Positions 1 to 7,701 of a DNA stretch of 12,519 nt are shown piece by piece. The position numbers and the translations under genes are program-made. The DNA lies in contig RFJF01000523.1 in NCBI GenBank assembly GCA_003695455.1, positions 1 to 12,519 on the forward strand. Direction: 5' to 3'. Numbering within the stretch: the first letter of the stretch is position 1; every line of letters begins with the position of its first letter. The notes below the pieces were generated by a model that was given only the letters and a program-made list of their open reading frames with translations, did no database searches and was not told the DNA's origin. Source of the stretch: Chloroflexota bacterium. GTDB taxonomy: Bacteria > Chloroflexota > Anaerolineae > 4572-78 > J111.

Positions 1-4
1 GGAT

Positions 5-658
5 TTGGACGAACGGATTGAGGAGATTTTTGACGCGCTGTACAACCACACCCTCGACGGCGAAGATGAGCCGGTGGTGGCGCTAACCAACGAGGCGCTG
101 GAGTTGGGTGCGGACCCGCTTGAAATCCTGTTTGATGCGCTGATTCCGGCGCTGGAAGAGGTGGGCCGGCTGTTTGAGGAAGGTCGCTACTTTGTGCCTG
201 AAATGCTCATTGCCGCCAAAGCCATGGAAGGAGCCATGGACATTCTCAAGCCGCTCATTGCCCAAACCGGGGCCAAGCCCATTGGCACGTTTGTGATGGG
301 CACCGTCAAGGGCGATATTCACACCATCGGCAAAAATCTGTGCAACGTGATGCTGGAGGGCGCCGGTTTTCAGGTGGTTGACATTGGGGTCAACGTGCTG
401 CCGGAGGAATATGTGGCCGCCATCCGCGAACACAAGCCGGATGCCGTGGGTATGAGCGCCTTTTTGACCACCACCATCACCATGTTTGAACCAACCATGC
501 AGGCCATTGTCGAGGCCGGGCTGCGGGATGAAGTTTTGGTGTACGTGGGCGGCGCGCCGGTTACGCAGGAATACGCCGACTCGTGCGGCGCCGACGGCTA
601 CGCGCCCAATGCCAGCGCGCTGGTCCGGGATTTAAAGATGCGGTTGGGGTTGACCTGA
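5..658 (+). CDS. Corrinoid (B12-binding) protein of a methyltransferase system
   Basis: The product carries a methylcobalamin-type cofactor and shuttles methyl groups between a substrate-specific methyltransferase and a second methyltransferase in the cytoplasm. Residues about 1-88 are a helical bundle typical of the B12-binding-2 cap. Residues about 92-215 form the Rossmann-like B12 domain. The cobalt-ligand motif DxHxxG is present as D104-I-H106-T-I-G109, followed by GMSAFLTTT near 149-157 and VGGAPVT near 181-187, all as in MtbC/MttC/MtaC-like proteins. Length (217 aa) is normal for the family. The start is uncertain: a TTG at position 5 gives MDERIEE, but the frame is open to the window edge and the RBS would lie outside it. 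The methyltransferase partner is not in the window, so the methyl donor (methylamine, methanol, glycine betaine or other) cannot be told. The 3' end overlaps the convergent decarboxylase gene by 27 bases. Confidence 0.9.
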   Translation: MDERIEEIFDALYNHTLDGEDEPVVALTNEALELGADPLEILFDALIPALEEVGRLFEEGRYFVPEMLIAAKAMEGAMDILKPLIAQTGAKPIGTFVMGTVKGDIHTIGKNLCNVMLEGAGFQVVDIGVNVLPEEYVAAIREHKPDAVGMSAFLTTTITMFEPTMQAIVEAGLRDEVLVYVGGAPVTQEYADSCGADGYAPNASALVRDLKMRLGLT

Positions 659-2047
659 ATGCTCGGCGGCTTTGTCTCTGGCAGCCACAAATGCACGGAC
701 AGAGCGCGAGACATCCTCGCGGGTGGTGGCCCACGAACAGACGCTGATTCTAATCACCGCCCGGTCAAACCACGTTGACCCGCCAACCCAGCACTCGCCG
801 GATTGCTGAATGTATTTAAGCGTCCGGCGAGTTAATTCGTCGTCGCCGCAGGAAACCAGCACCTGATTGAATACAACATCGTTCAACACGGTGAAGCCGT
901 TTTCCTGCAACTCCCGGCCAAACTGCGCCGCCCGCCGGTGCAGGCCAGACACCAGTTCATCCACCCCGGATTTGCCCAAATATTTCAGGGCAGCCCACAG
1001 TTCTACGGCTCTGGCCCGCCGCGACATTTCCGGCGTGTACAACATGCCGTCTTTGTGGTCGCTGTACGCAATGTACGCTCCCGATGCCTGCAACGCATGC
1101 ACCAGCGCCTCTTTGTCATCACACAAAACAATGCCGCTGTCGTACGGCGTATTCAGCGTTTTGTGGCCGTCAACGGACCAGGAATTTGCGTATTCAATGC
1201 CGCGCGTCAAATGGCGCAACTGCTGCGATGCCGCCGCCCACAATCCAAACGCGCCATCAATGTGAATCCACGCGCCGGCTTCCCGCGCCTGTTTGCAAAT
1301 CGACTCAAAATCATCGAAGGCCCCGGAGTTGACGTTGCCGGCCTGCAAAATCAGGATGGTGCGTCCATCCAGCGGCGGAACCGCCGAGGCCGCCACCCTG
1401 CCCTGCACGTCGGTGTCAATCCACTCGATATTGTCAACGCCAAATCCCAGCAGAGCCACCGCCTTGATGACCGTGGCGTGCGCGTGCCGCCCTGCCACCA
1501 CTCTGATTTTTGGCGCGCCGTTCAACCCTTTCCGGTTCACATCCCAGTTGTTGTTTTGCAGCACCCGGTAGCGGGCGGCGGCCAGGCCGCAAAAAATCGC
1601 CGTTGATGAACCGCTCACAAATCCGGCAACCACCCGTTCCGGCAGGCCCAGCAATTGGCGGAACCACCCCTCCACAATTTCCTCCAGTTTGGAAACCAGC
1701 GGCGAAATCACATACAGCGCCGCGTTTTGGTCCCAAACGTCAGACAACCAGCGCGCCGCCAGCGAGACGGGAATCACCCCGCCGTTAACAAAGCCAAAGT
1801 ATCGCCCGCCAATTTGGGCCACCGTGGCGGGCGAGCCGTATCGGTGCAGTTGAGCCAGAATAGAGGCCGCCTCACCGGGATGGGCCGGCAACTCTTCTGC
1901 AAACTCATCCAGATTACCGATGGCTTCTTCTGACGGAAAAACGTTTCTCTCAAAGGCTGTGTTCAGATAATCAAAGGCAAAACTCCGGGCCTGTTCAAAG
2001 ATTTTTTTATCTTCAAATTCCCGAAACATTTTTTCCTGTAAATTCAT
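632..2047 (-). CDS. PLP-dependent group II (aromatic/acidic amino acid type) decarboxylase
   Basis: Predicted cytoplasmic fold-type I PLP enzyme of the pyridoxal-dependent decarboxylase family (glutamate/aromatic amino acid/tyrosine decarboxylase relatives). Visible hallmarks, in the 471-aa numbering: phosphate-binding SGSST (145-149), RHAHATV with a histidine near 188-190 that would stack on PLP, HIDGAFG with the ring-nitrogen aspartate D264, and SVDGHKTLN with the Schiff-base lysine K296. I chose the ATG at 2047 (MNLQEKM). It has GGGAG nine bases upstream, whereas the frame continuing upstream to 2116 would run into the preceding gene and has low-complexity, non-family sequence. The gene lies 25 bp behind the luciferase-like oxidoreductase and is probably cotranscribed with it. 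Its 3' end overlaps the corrinoid gene on the opposite strand. The amino acid substrate cannot be read from sequence; a related aldehyde-forming or aminotransferase-like activity is possible. Confidence 0.9.
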   Translation of the reverse strand: MNLQEKMFREFEDKKIFEQARSFAFDYLNTAFERNVFPSEEAIGNLDEFAEELPAHPGEAASILAQLHRYGSPATVAQIGGRYFGFVNGGVIPVSLAARWLSDVWDQNAALYVISPLVSKLEEIVEGWFRQLLGLPERVVAGFVSGSSTAIFCGLAAARYRVLQNNNWDVNRKGLNGAPKIRVVAGRHAHATVIKAVALLGFGVDNIEWIDTDVQGRVAASAVPPLDGRTILILQAGNVNSGAFDDFESICKQAREAGAWIHIDGAFGLWAAASQQLRHLTRGIEYANSWSVDGHKTLNTPYDSGIVLCDDKEALVHALQASGAYIAYSDHKDGMLYTPEMSRRARAVELWAALKYLGKSGVDELVSGLHRRAAQFGRELQENGFTVLNDVVFNQVLVSCGDDELTRRTLKYIQQSGECWVGGSTWFDRAVIRISVCSWATTREDVSRSVRAFVAARDKAAEHSGQPQPHL

Positions 2048-2056
2048 TGCGGTAAA

Positions 2057-2061
2057 CTCCC
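2057..2061 (-). promoter_or_regulatory. RBS deciding the decarboxylase start
   Basis: On the minus strand, GGGAG sits 9 nt before the ATG at 2047. It supports that start over the longer reading that overlaps the upstream oxidoreductase gene. Confidence 0.6.
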
Positions 2062-2072
2062 GGGGCCGGCTG

Positions 2073-2963
2073 CTAAAAAAGATCGCCGACCGCCTGCATG
2101 TATGTTTGAATGGCATTCAGATGGGTTGCCGGGTCAGTTCCGGCAATCGGGCGGATGTGGCCGCGGTTGAAAACGGTGTTCAACGTGATGTGTGTTGCGC
2201 CCAATTTGCGCCACATTTCAATTTCGGCGCGCCAATCTTCGGCAGAGCCGCGCCCCATGCCCACCCACGAATCCAGTCCAATCTCGCCGGGGTCCCGTCC
2301 GGCTTTTTCCGCACCGGATCGAATTTTGTCCAGCGCGGGCTGAACCTGGTCCGGCGCAACGTAAATGTTGAGCCAGCCATCGCCAATGCGCCCGATGCGG
2401 TCATACGTGGCATCGGCGCCGCCGCCAATCCACACCTCCGGCGGGCGCTCCGGCAGCGGGTTGATTCCCGCATTGGGAATGGTGTGGTACTCGCCGTCAA
2501 ACACCACGTGCGGCTCTGCCCACAGCGCCCGCATCACGGCAATCTGCTCCTCAGAACGTTTGCCGCGATTGTGGAAATTTTCTCCCAGCGCAATGTACTC
2601 AACCTTGTTCCAGCCAATGCCAATACCCAACCGCAACCGCCCGCCCGACAGCACATCAAGCGAAGCCGCCTGTTTTGCCACCAAAACTGCCTGCCGCTGC
2701 GGCAAAATCACAATCTGCGGGGATAGCTCGATGCGCTCTGTGATGCCGGCAATGTAGCTGAAAAGGGTAAACGGATCGTGGAACAAATCCTTTGAGGTGT
2801 ACGGGCCGCGCCAATCCGGGTACGCCTCGGTGTTGATTCCCAGCACGTGGTCGTAGGCTACCAGATGCGAATACCCCAGCCCTTCGGCAGTTTGGGCAAA
2901 ATCGCGCACAATTGCGGGGTCGCCGCCAATAATATTTTGTGGAAACGTTACACCAAGTTTCAA
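2073..2963 (-). CDS. LLM-class (luciferase-like) F420-dependent oxidoreductase
   Basis: A TIM-barrel flavin- or F420-using oxidoreductase of the bacterial luciferase-like superfamily. Visible family signatures: KLGVTFPQN at the N-terminus, the stretch about residues 74-123 running from ITERIEL through VLVAKQAASLDVLSGGRL to LGIGIGWNKVEY, and RPPEVWIGGGADA with RIGDGW towards the middle. These fit the probable F420-dependent subgroup rather than true luciferases; the substrate is unknown. Length with the chosen start is 296 aa, normal for the class. The frame opens at a GTG (2984), but a perfect GAGGAGG (2969-2975) lies inside that extension, so translation more likely begins at the TTG at 2963, giving MKLGVTF. 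It is the first gene of a two-gene unit with the decarboxylase. It is divergent from the histidinol-phosphatase. F420 use is inferred from family resemblance; FMN use cannot be excluded. Confidence 0.88.
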   Translation of the reverse strand: MKLGVTFPQNIIGGDPAIVRDFAQTAEGLGYSHLVAYDHVLGINTEAYPDWRGPYTSKDLFHDPFTLFSYIAGITERIELSPQIVILPQRQAVLVAKQAASLDVLSGGRLRLGIGIGWNKVEYIALGENFHNRGKRSEEQIAVMRALWAEPHVVFDGEYHTIPNAGINPLPERPPEVWIGGGADATYDRIGRIGDGWLNIYVAPDQVQPALDKIRSGAEKAGRDPGEIGLDSWVGMGRGSAEDWRAEIEMWRKLGATHITLNTVFNRGHIRPIAGTDPATHLNAIQTYMQAVGDLF

Positions 2964-2968
2964 AGTTG

Positions 2969-2975
2969 CCTCCTC
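2969..2975 (-). promoter_or_regulatory. Strong RBS that sets a TTG start
   Basis: GAGGAGG on the minus strand, 5 nt upstream of TTG at 2963. It excludes the upstream GTG, because the Shine-Dalgarno sequence would then be coding. Confidence 0.8.
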
Positions 2976-3034
2976 GAATAACACAGGATTCAGGGGCCGG
3001 GAGTTGGGAATCAGGGGCGAGTTTCGGGCATGTC

Positions 3035-3055
3035 ACCCTGAGCGAAGCGAAGGGT
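3035..3055. repeat. Short dispersed hairpin motif (CCCTGAGCGAAGCGAAGGG)
   Basis: ACCCT and AGGGT arms flank GAGCGAAGCGA. From memory, very similar GAGCGAAGCGAAG hairpins are scattered through intergenic DNA of many bacteria, including Chloroflexota. Only one copy is present in this window. Its role is unknown. Confidence 0.55.
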
Positions 3056-3237
3056 CTCCTGACCGGTAAAATGTTACTTCCCGTTGCTGTCCTGCCGGGA
3101 ACTGTCGGATTCCTTTGGAATATCCGCCAATTTTAACCGGCACCCGCAGGAAATCCAAATTACCAGACCAATCACCAACATTGAAAATTTGCCATCTGCA
3201 AAAAACCGGCATATCCTTTTGGGCCGAAAGGAAAAAT

Positions 3238-4059
3238 ATGACAACCCAACCTTTGCTATACGAAACCCACATGCACACCCCGCTCTGCAAGCACGCCAAA
3301 GGGCAGCCCGAAGAATACGCCGCCGTGGCCGAACAGCGCGGGCTGGCGGGCATCATTGTTACCTGCCACAACCCCACCAACGATGGCTGGGCCACCAAAT
3401 ACCGGATGGATTTGAATCAGTTTGATGAATACACGGCGATGGTAGACCGCGCCCGCCGCGAATGGGCCGGTCGGGTGGATGTTCGGTTGGGGATGGAGTG
3501 TGATTTTTACCCCGGCTGTGAGCCGTGGCTGGAGGACTTACTGGGCCGCGCCGAGTTTCACCACGTGCTTGGCTCCGTGCATTCCCTGCTGCCGCAGTAC
3601 AAAGAACGCTACTTTGCCGGCGATGTGACGGCCTACCAGTGTCTTCACTTTGAGCATCTGGCGCAGGCCGCAGAAACCGGCCTGTTTGACACGCTGGCCC
3701 ACGCCGATTTGATCAAAATTATGGAACCGGCACGCTGGGATGTGCAGAAAATTATGGATGACATCCGCCGCAGTCTGGACCGGATTGCCAAAACCGGCGT
3801 GGCAATGGAATTGAACACCTCCGGGTTGAACAAGCCGCTGGCGCAAATGCACCCGGACCGGCCCATTTTGCAGGAAATGCAGCAGCGCGGAATCCCCGTG
3901 GTGGTGGGCGCAGACGCACACGAACCGGGCCGGGTGGCGGCCAACTACCGCGATGCGCTCGATTTGCTGGCCGAGGTGAGCTACACGCAGGTCAACATTT
4001 TTCTCAACCGCCGCCGCTTGCCCATCGAAATTGACGCCGCCCGCGCCAGCCTGCGCTGA
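3238..4059 (+). CDS. hisJ: PHP-family histidinol-phosphatase (HisJ/HisK type)
   Basis: Predicted metal-dependent phosphatase that removes phosphate from L-histidinol phosphate, the penultimate block of histidine synthesis. The PHP metal ligands are visible in the 273-aa product: ETHMHTPLCKHA (H11, H13, H19), TCHN (H44), GMECDF (E87), GSVHS (H115), LAHADL (H155) and GADAHEP (D226, H228). The LCKHA tract after HxH is like HisK-type enzymes rather than DNA polymerase PHP domains. I chose the ATG at 3238 because AAAGGA (3227-3232) lies 5 nt upstream and the family begins just before the HxH. The open frame back to 3115 lacks family sequence. The gene stands alone on the plus strand with no other his genes nearby, so the exact substrate is an inference; a generic PHP phosphoesterase is the alternative. 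Confidence 0.88.
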   Translation: MTTQPLLYETHMHTPLCKHAKGQPEEYAAVAEQRGLAGIIVTCHNPTNDGWATKYRMDLNQFDEYTAMVDRARREWAGRVDVRLGMECDFYPGCEPWLEDLLGRAEFHHVLGSVHSLLPQYKERYFAGDVTAYQCLHFEHLAQAAETGLFDTLAHADLIKIMEPARWDVQKIMDDIRRSLDRIAKTGVAMELNTSGLNKPLAQMHPDRPILQEMQQRGIPVVVGADAHEPGRVAANYRDALDLLAEVSYTQVNIFLNRRRLPIEIDAARASLR

Positions 4060-4098
4060 ATGTTCCCAACCCGACCAAGCCGGAACCAAAAAGGAATG

Positions 4099-4159
4099 AA
4101 CCACAGATTACGCGGATTTCACAAATTAAAAATCTGTGTCATCTGTGAAATCCGTGGTT
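4099..4159. repeat. Imperfect palindrome R1 between convergent genes
   Basis: A 61-bp near-palindrome begins AACCACAGATT and ends AATCCGTGGTT. The two arms match at most positions over 29 bp, and each is made of 9-10-bp units such as CACAGAT, CACGGAT and CACAAAT. It lies 40 bp after the histidinol-phosphatase stop and 44 bp after the DUF1684 stop on the other strand, so as RNA it could act as a two-way termination or 3'-end hairpin. It belongs with R2 (7506-7658) and R3 (9980-10126). I found no clear flanking direct repeats. Confidence 0.75.
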
Positions 4160-4202
4160 AAAATTTTCTTGCCCAAAAAACAAGCTTTTGACTGAAAAAC
4201 AC

Positions 4203-4802
4203 CTATTTGAATTTCTTCTCCCCAGCCCGGATGGCAACCTTCAGGTGGTTTTCAAACGGAGGCAGCGGGCAGGAGAAGTGCGCCGAGTAGGCGCAGTAGG
4301 GGTTGTACGCCGCGTTAAAATCTAGCACAATTTCACCGTTGCGGGTCTCTTGCGGTTCAAGGTAGCGCCCCGCGCCGTAGGTTTCTGTGCCGCTGGTGGC
4401 ATCGCGGAACGGCACAAACAGTTCGTCGTGCTCTACCCCCCGGTACACCGCCAGCGATGCCGCTTCACCGTCCACCTCAAATTCCACCGTGCCGATACGC
4501 AAAAACGGCCGCGCCTCGCCGGTGTTGGTCTGAATGGTCACCGGCTCCGGCTCGTCGGCGCGATTCAGCGGCAGCGCAAACCGCAGCGACATCTCGACCG
4601 GGTAGTAGTCGAGTCCCGCAAAGCTGCTTTTGTCCTCAATGGGGCTGTAGGGGTTAGTGCGGAAAAACTGGTCTTTCTGCTGCCGCTCCATCTCGATGGT
4701 GTCAATGTAGAAACTGTCCGGCAGCGCCGAACCCGTGCCGGCCGTCGGCTCTGCCGCGCCGGCCCCGCCAAATGCTTTTTTGATACTGTCCAAAATTCCC
4801 AT
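4203..4802 (-). CDS. DUF1684 family protein
   Basis: A 199-aa soluble protein recognised by the conserved DUF1684 blocks: QQKDQFFRTNPYSPI near residues 41-55, LFVPFRDATSGTETYGAGRYL near 128-148, and LDFNAAYNPYCAYS followed by FSCPLPPFENHLKVAIRAGEK near 160-196. The function of this family is not established, and nothing here adds to it. I prefer the ATG at 4802 (MGILDSIKKAFGG) over the TTG two codons upstream. The ribosome-binding signal is weak (GGTGA), because the DNA directly upstream is simple repeat. The N-terminal 25-30 residues are Gly/Ala-rich and look like a flexible lead-in, with no convincing signal peptide. It lies 93 bp downstream of copA in the same direction. Cotranscription is possible but not shown. 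Confidence 0.85.
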   Translation of the reverse strand: MGILDSIKKAFGGAGAAEPTAGTGSALPDSFYIDTIEMERQQKDQFFRTNPYSPIEDKSSFAGLDYYPVEMSLRFALPLNRADEPEPVTIQTNTGEARPFLRIGTVEFEVDGEAASLAVYRGVEHDELFVPFRDATSGTETYGAGRYLEPQETRNGEIVLDFNAAYNPYCAYSAHFSCPLPPFENHLKVAIRAGEKKFK

Positions 4803-4895
4803 AATCAATCACCAATTATCAATTACAAATTGCCAATGAACAAATAAAAAACTCACCTAACCCACCAAACTCTCAACTCACCCAACTCAATAAAC
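4803..4895. repeat. Degenerate simple-repeat spacer between copA and DUF1684
   Basis: The whole 93-bp gap is low-complexity. Positions 4803-4840 are drifting copies of CAATTA/CAATTG words, and about 4850-4895 are drifting copies of AACTCACC/AACTCA. The first part is of the same word family as the repeat inside copA at 5800-5849. It occupies the position where an RBS and promoter for the DUF1684 gene would be. Confidence 0.65.
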
Positions 4896-7409
4896 TCACA
4901 ACCGAACCTTCCGCAAGCGAAGGCTGTTGCTGACCACCATCACCGAACTGAACGCCATGGCCAGCGCGGCCAGAATGGGATGCAGTTGCTGCAAATAGAC
5001 CGGCGCGCCGGGAACCAGCGCCAGCGCCCCCGCCGCAATGGGGATGAGCAGCACGTTGTAGGCAAACGCCCAAAACAAATTCTGGCGGATGACCCGCATG
5101 GTAGCCCGGCTCAAGGCGATAGCTTTGGGCACGCCGCGCAAATCGCTGCCCACCAGCGTCACGTCTGCCGCCTCCAGCGCCACATCCGCGCCGCTGCCTA
5201 CGGCAATGCCCACATCGGCCTGCGCCAGCGCCGGTGCGTCGTTGATGCCGTCGCCGGCCACGCCCACCCGGTGTCCCTCGGATTGCAGCCGCTGCACCAC
5301 CGCCGATTTTTCACCGGGCAGCACATCGGCCTGCACCTGCGCAATGTTCACCGCGCGGGCAATGGCCGCCGCTGTGGCCGCGTTGTCGCCGGTCAGCATC
5401 ACCACCTGCAACCCCTGCGCCTGCATCTTTGCCACCGCTTCCGCCGATCCCTCGCGCAGCGTGTCTGACAGGCCAAACACCGCCCGCGTCTGCCCATCCA
5501 CCGCCAGCCACAGCACCGATTGCGTCTGCTCCTGCATCCGCACGCCGCGCTCCAGCAATCCATTCAGCGCCACCTGCCGTTCCTGCAACAGCCGCAAACT
5601 GCCCACCAACACCGAACGCCCATCCACCACCGCCGACACTCCGCGCCCGGCCAGCGCCTCAAAGCGAGCCGGCTCGCTCAGCGGCAGACTTGCCGCCTGC
5701 GCCGCCCGCACCAGCGCCTGCCCCAGCGGATGTTCGGAGCCACGCTCCGCCGACGCCGCCAGCCGCAAAAATTCCAACATTTCCGGCGCATGGTTTCCCT
5801 TGTTCATTGTTAATTGTTCATTGCTCATTGCCAATTGCTCATTGTTCATCGCGGTCACGGCAAACTCGCCGCGGGTGAGCGTGCCGGTTTTGTCCAGCAC
5901 CAGCGTATCCAGCCGGTGCGCCTGCTCCAGCGCCGCGCTGTTTTTGAACAGAATGCCCAGATTTGCGCCGCGCCCCATGCCCACCACAATCGCCGTGGGG
6001 GTTGCCAGCCCCAGTGCGCAGGGGCAGGCAATCACCAGCACCGCCACCAGCCGGATGAGCGCCGCCGTAAAACCGGCTCCGGCGGCCAGCCACAGCCCAA
6101 ATGTTAGCAGCGCCAGCAGCAGCACCGCCGGCACAAACACCGCCGCAATCCGGTCTGCCGTGGCCTGAATGGGCGCTTTGCTGCCCTGCGCCTGCTCAAC
6201 CAGCCGCACAATCCGGGCCAGCGCCGTATCCCGCCCCACCCGCGAGGCCTCCATATTCAGCCGTCCGTGCGTGTTCAGCGTGGCCCCAAACAGTTCGTCG
6301 CCTACATTTTTTTCGACCGGCAGACTCTCGCCGGTGAGCAAACTCTCATCCACGGCAGAAAAGCCACCGGTCACCACCCCATCCACCGGGATTTTCTCGC
6401 CGGCTTTGACCAGCAGCGTATCGCCCACCTTCACCTGCTCGATGGGTACGTCAACCTCAACGCCGTTCCGCAGCACGTGCGCCGTTTGAACCTGCATCCC
6501 GGCCAATTTTCTGATGGCCGCCCCGGCCCGCCCTTTGGCCCGTGCCTCCAGCAGCTTGCCAATTTTAATCAGCGTAATGATGGCCGCCGATGTTTCAAAA
6601 AAGGTCGGCGCGCCGGAAAACGTCACCGTCACCACCGCCGAGTAGCTGTAGGCCACGCCCGCGCCCAGCGCCACCAGCGTATCCATGTTAGCCGTGCGGT
6701 TGCGCAGGCTCTTCCACGCGCCGCTAAAATAATCGCGGCCCGTGACCAGCAGAACCGGGGTTGCCAGCACCCACAAAATCACATTCAGCCACGGGTCGTA
6801 CACCCACTGGTCAATGGCGTTAATGCCCTGCGCCGTCAGCAGCAACAAAATCCGTTTGTGGGTCAGCCACATAATCAGCGCGGTAAAAAACGCGCCCACC
6901 CACAACTGCCGTTTTTGGCGGTTGATTTCCGCCTCGCGGGCCGCCTGTTCCGCATCGAGCGCGGTTGGCCCGGCGGAATCATCCCCCGCCAGCACACCGT
7001 AACCAGCCCGTTCCAGCGCGGCGGCCAGTTCGGCGCGGCCCGCCACACCGGGAATCACCGTCACCGAGGCCCGTTCGGTGGCGTAATTGACCGTGGCCTG
7101 CACCACGCCCGGCACCTTTTTATTGAGCGTGCGCTCCACCGTGGCGGCGCAGTTGGCGCAGGTCATCCCGGTGATGGGCAATTCCAGCTCGGCCAGCGGC
7201 ACGCGATAACCGGCGCGTTCCACCCGTTCAATTACCTGCTGCGGGGTGGCGCGGCGCGGGTCAAACGACACGGTCAATTTTTCGGTGCCAAAGTTGACCG
7301 CCGCCTCGGATACGCCGTCCACTTTGCGGGCGTTCCGCTCCACGGTGGCGGCGCAGTTGGCGCAGGTCATCCCCAGCACCGGCAGAGTGAGAGTTTGTTT
7401 GTTGGTCAT
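4896..7409 (-). CDS. copA: Cu(I)-exporting P1B-type ATPase
   Basis: An 837-aa inner-membrane pump that uses ATP to export Cu(I). It has two N-terminal heavy-metal domains, each with GMTCANC (residues 13-19 and 81-87). The eight-helix P1B core includes the membrane CPC motif (ACPCALG, 461-467), actuator TGES (359-362), phosphorylation site DKTGT (D506), nucleotide-domain SEHPLG (558-563), TGDN (673-676) and GDGIND (719-724). YN (784-785) and MAFSS (818-822) in the last helices are the Cu(I)-type residues. The start ATG at 7409 leads directly into the first metal domain. Oddity: residues about 521-538 ([18 protein letters not shown]) lie between [11 protein letters not shown] and SEHPLG, are encoded by a 21-bp-period repeat, and look like an in-frame insertion. 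The gene follows fetAB in the same direction after 292 bp. No CsoR/CueR operator was recognised. Confidence 0.96.
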   Translation of the reverse strand: MTNKQTLTLPVLGMTCANCAATVERNARKVDGVSEAAVNFGTEKLTVSFDPRRATPQQVIERVERAGYRVPLAELELPITGMTCANCAATVERTLNKKVPGVVQATVNYATERASVTVIPGVAGRAELAAALERAGYGVLAGDDSAGPTALDAEQAAREAEINRQKRQLWVGAFFTALIMWLTHKRILLLLTAQGINAIDQWVYDPWLNVILWVLATPVLLVTGRDYFSGAWKSLRNRTANMDTLVALGAGVAYSYSAVVTVTFSGAPTFFETSAAIITLIKIGKLLEARAKGRAGAAIRKLAGMQVQTAHVLRNGVEVDVPIEQVKVGDTLLVKAGEKIPVDGVVTGGFSAVDESLLTGESLPVEKNVGDELFGATLNTHGRLNMEASRVGRDTALARIVRLVEQAQGSKAPIQATADRIAAVFVPAVLLLALLTFGLWLAAGAGFTAALIRLVAVLVIACPCALGLATPTAIVVGMGRGANLGILFKNSAALEQAHRLDTLVLDKTGTLTRGEFAVTAMNNEQLAMSNEQLTMNKGNHAPEMLEFLRLAASAERGSEHPLGQALVRAAQAASLPLSEPARFEALAGRGVSAVVDGRSVLVGSLRLLQERQVALNGLLERGVRMQEQTQSVLWLAVDGQTRAVFGLSDTLREGSAEAVAKMQAQGLQVVMLTGDNAATAAAIARAVNIAQVQADVLPGEKSAVVQRLQSEGHRVGVAGDGINDAPALAQADVGIAVGSGADVALEAADVTLVGSDLRGVPKAIALSRATMRVIRQNLFWAFAYNVLLIPIAAGALALVPGAPVYLQQLHPILAALAMAFSSVMVVSNSLRLRKVRL
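5800..5849 (-). repeat. In-frame 21-bp-period repeat inside copA
   Basis: On the coding strand, two 21-bp units and the start of a third are built from ATGAACAA, ATGAGCAA, TTGGCA and TTAACA words. They encode [14 protein letters not shown] and MNK. The AT-rich composition contrasts sharply with the GC-rich gene around it and resembles the intergenic CAATTA/CAATTG tract at 4803-4840. The length is a multiple of three, so the frame is kept. Confidence 0.85.
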
Positions 7410-7420
7410 CGGTCATCCGG

Positions 7421-7456
7421 TCAGGAGTCAGGAATTGGGAGTTGGGGATTAGGGGG
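7421..7456. repeat. Low-complexity tract upstream of copA
   Basis: Drifting heptamer-like words (CAGGAGT, CAGGAATT, GGGAGTT, GGGGATT, AGGGGG) lie directly before the copA start. The same word style occurs at about 2985-3020. No operator is visible. Confidence 0.5.
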
Positions 7457-7505
7457 TTGATGATTGCTGACTCGCAAAGTGCCAATCCAAAATGGTCAAT
7501 CGTCA

Positions 7506-7658
7506 GTAACTATTTAGCTTGTCTTAGATCAAGTCCACAGATGGACACAGATTTTCACGGATTGGATTGATTTTTAGTGGATTTTTTGCTTTATCTGTAT
7601 TTATCTGTGCGAATCTGTGGACTTTTTTCAACGCTTTAAGCTACAAGGTGAATAGTTG
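7506..7658. mobile_element. MITE-like palindromic element R2
   Basis: A 153-bp non-coding element sits in the 292-bp fetB-copA gap. The inner palindrome (7531-7624) starts AAGTCCACAGAT and ends ATCTGTGGACTT, with CACAGAT/CACGGAT units about every 10 bp. Outside it, a second inverted repeat of 16 bp (TAACTATTTAGCTTGT at 7507-7522 against CAACTATTCACCTTGT on the other strand from 7658) matches at 13 of 16. The direct repeat CAATCGTCA flanks it at 7497-7505 and 7659-7667, as a 9-bp target duplication would. No transposase is present. Caution: CAATCGT is also the kind of word found in the local simple repeats. Confidence 0.6.
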
Positions 7659-7701
7659 CAATCGTCAATCGTAAATTAAAGACGTTTTGGCCCGGCGATT
7701 C

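Larger units (their letters stand above)
2964..3237. other. Divergent intergenic spacer with repeat debris
   Basis: This 274-bp gap separates the oxidoreductase (minus) and the histidinol-phosphatase (plus), so promoters for both should lie here. I see no convincing -35/-10 pair. Its first part is simple repeat sequence (CAGGGG.., GGGAGTTGGGAATC..) at about 2985-3020, followed by the CCCTGAGCGAAGCGAAGGG hairpin. From 3056 onward it is unremarkable. Confidence 0.6.

Noticed and set aside
2048..2116. Longer N-terminus for the decarboxylase starting at 2116
   Set aside because: It overlaps the end of the upstream oxidoreductase gene and lacks family sequence, while an RBS supports the ATG at 2047.
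3115..3237. Longer N-terminus for the histidinol-phosphatase starting at 3115
   Set aside because: The 41 extra residues lack PHP family features, and a good RBS precedes the ATG at 3238.
4099..4159. CRISPR-like repeat arrays in the palindromic regions
   Set aside because: The repeated words are 7-10 bp, drift in sequence, and are arranged as inverted arms without uniform spacers. No cas genes are near.
5089..7460. Long open frames on the plus strand opposite copA (up to about 400 codons)
   Set aside because: They are mirror images of a GC-rich, fully convincing P-type ATPase gene. Their products are rich in Pro, Arg, His, Ala and Ser, with no recognisable domain.
7518..7533. CTTGTCTTAGATCAAG as a possible copper-regulator operator for copA
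   Set aside because: The dyad is weak (5 of 6), does not match CueR or CsoR patterns I know, and lies within the MITE-like element.
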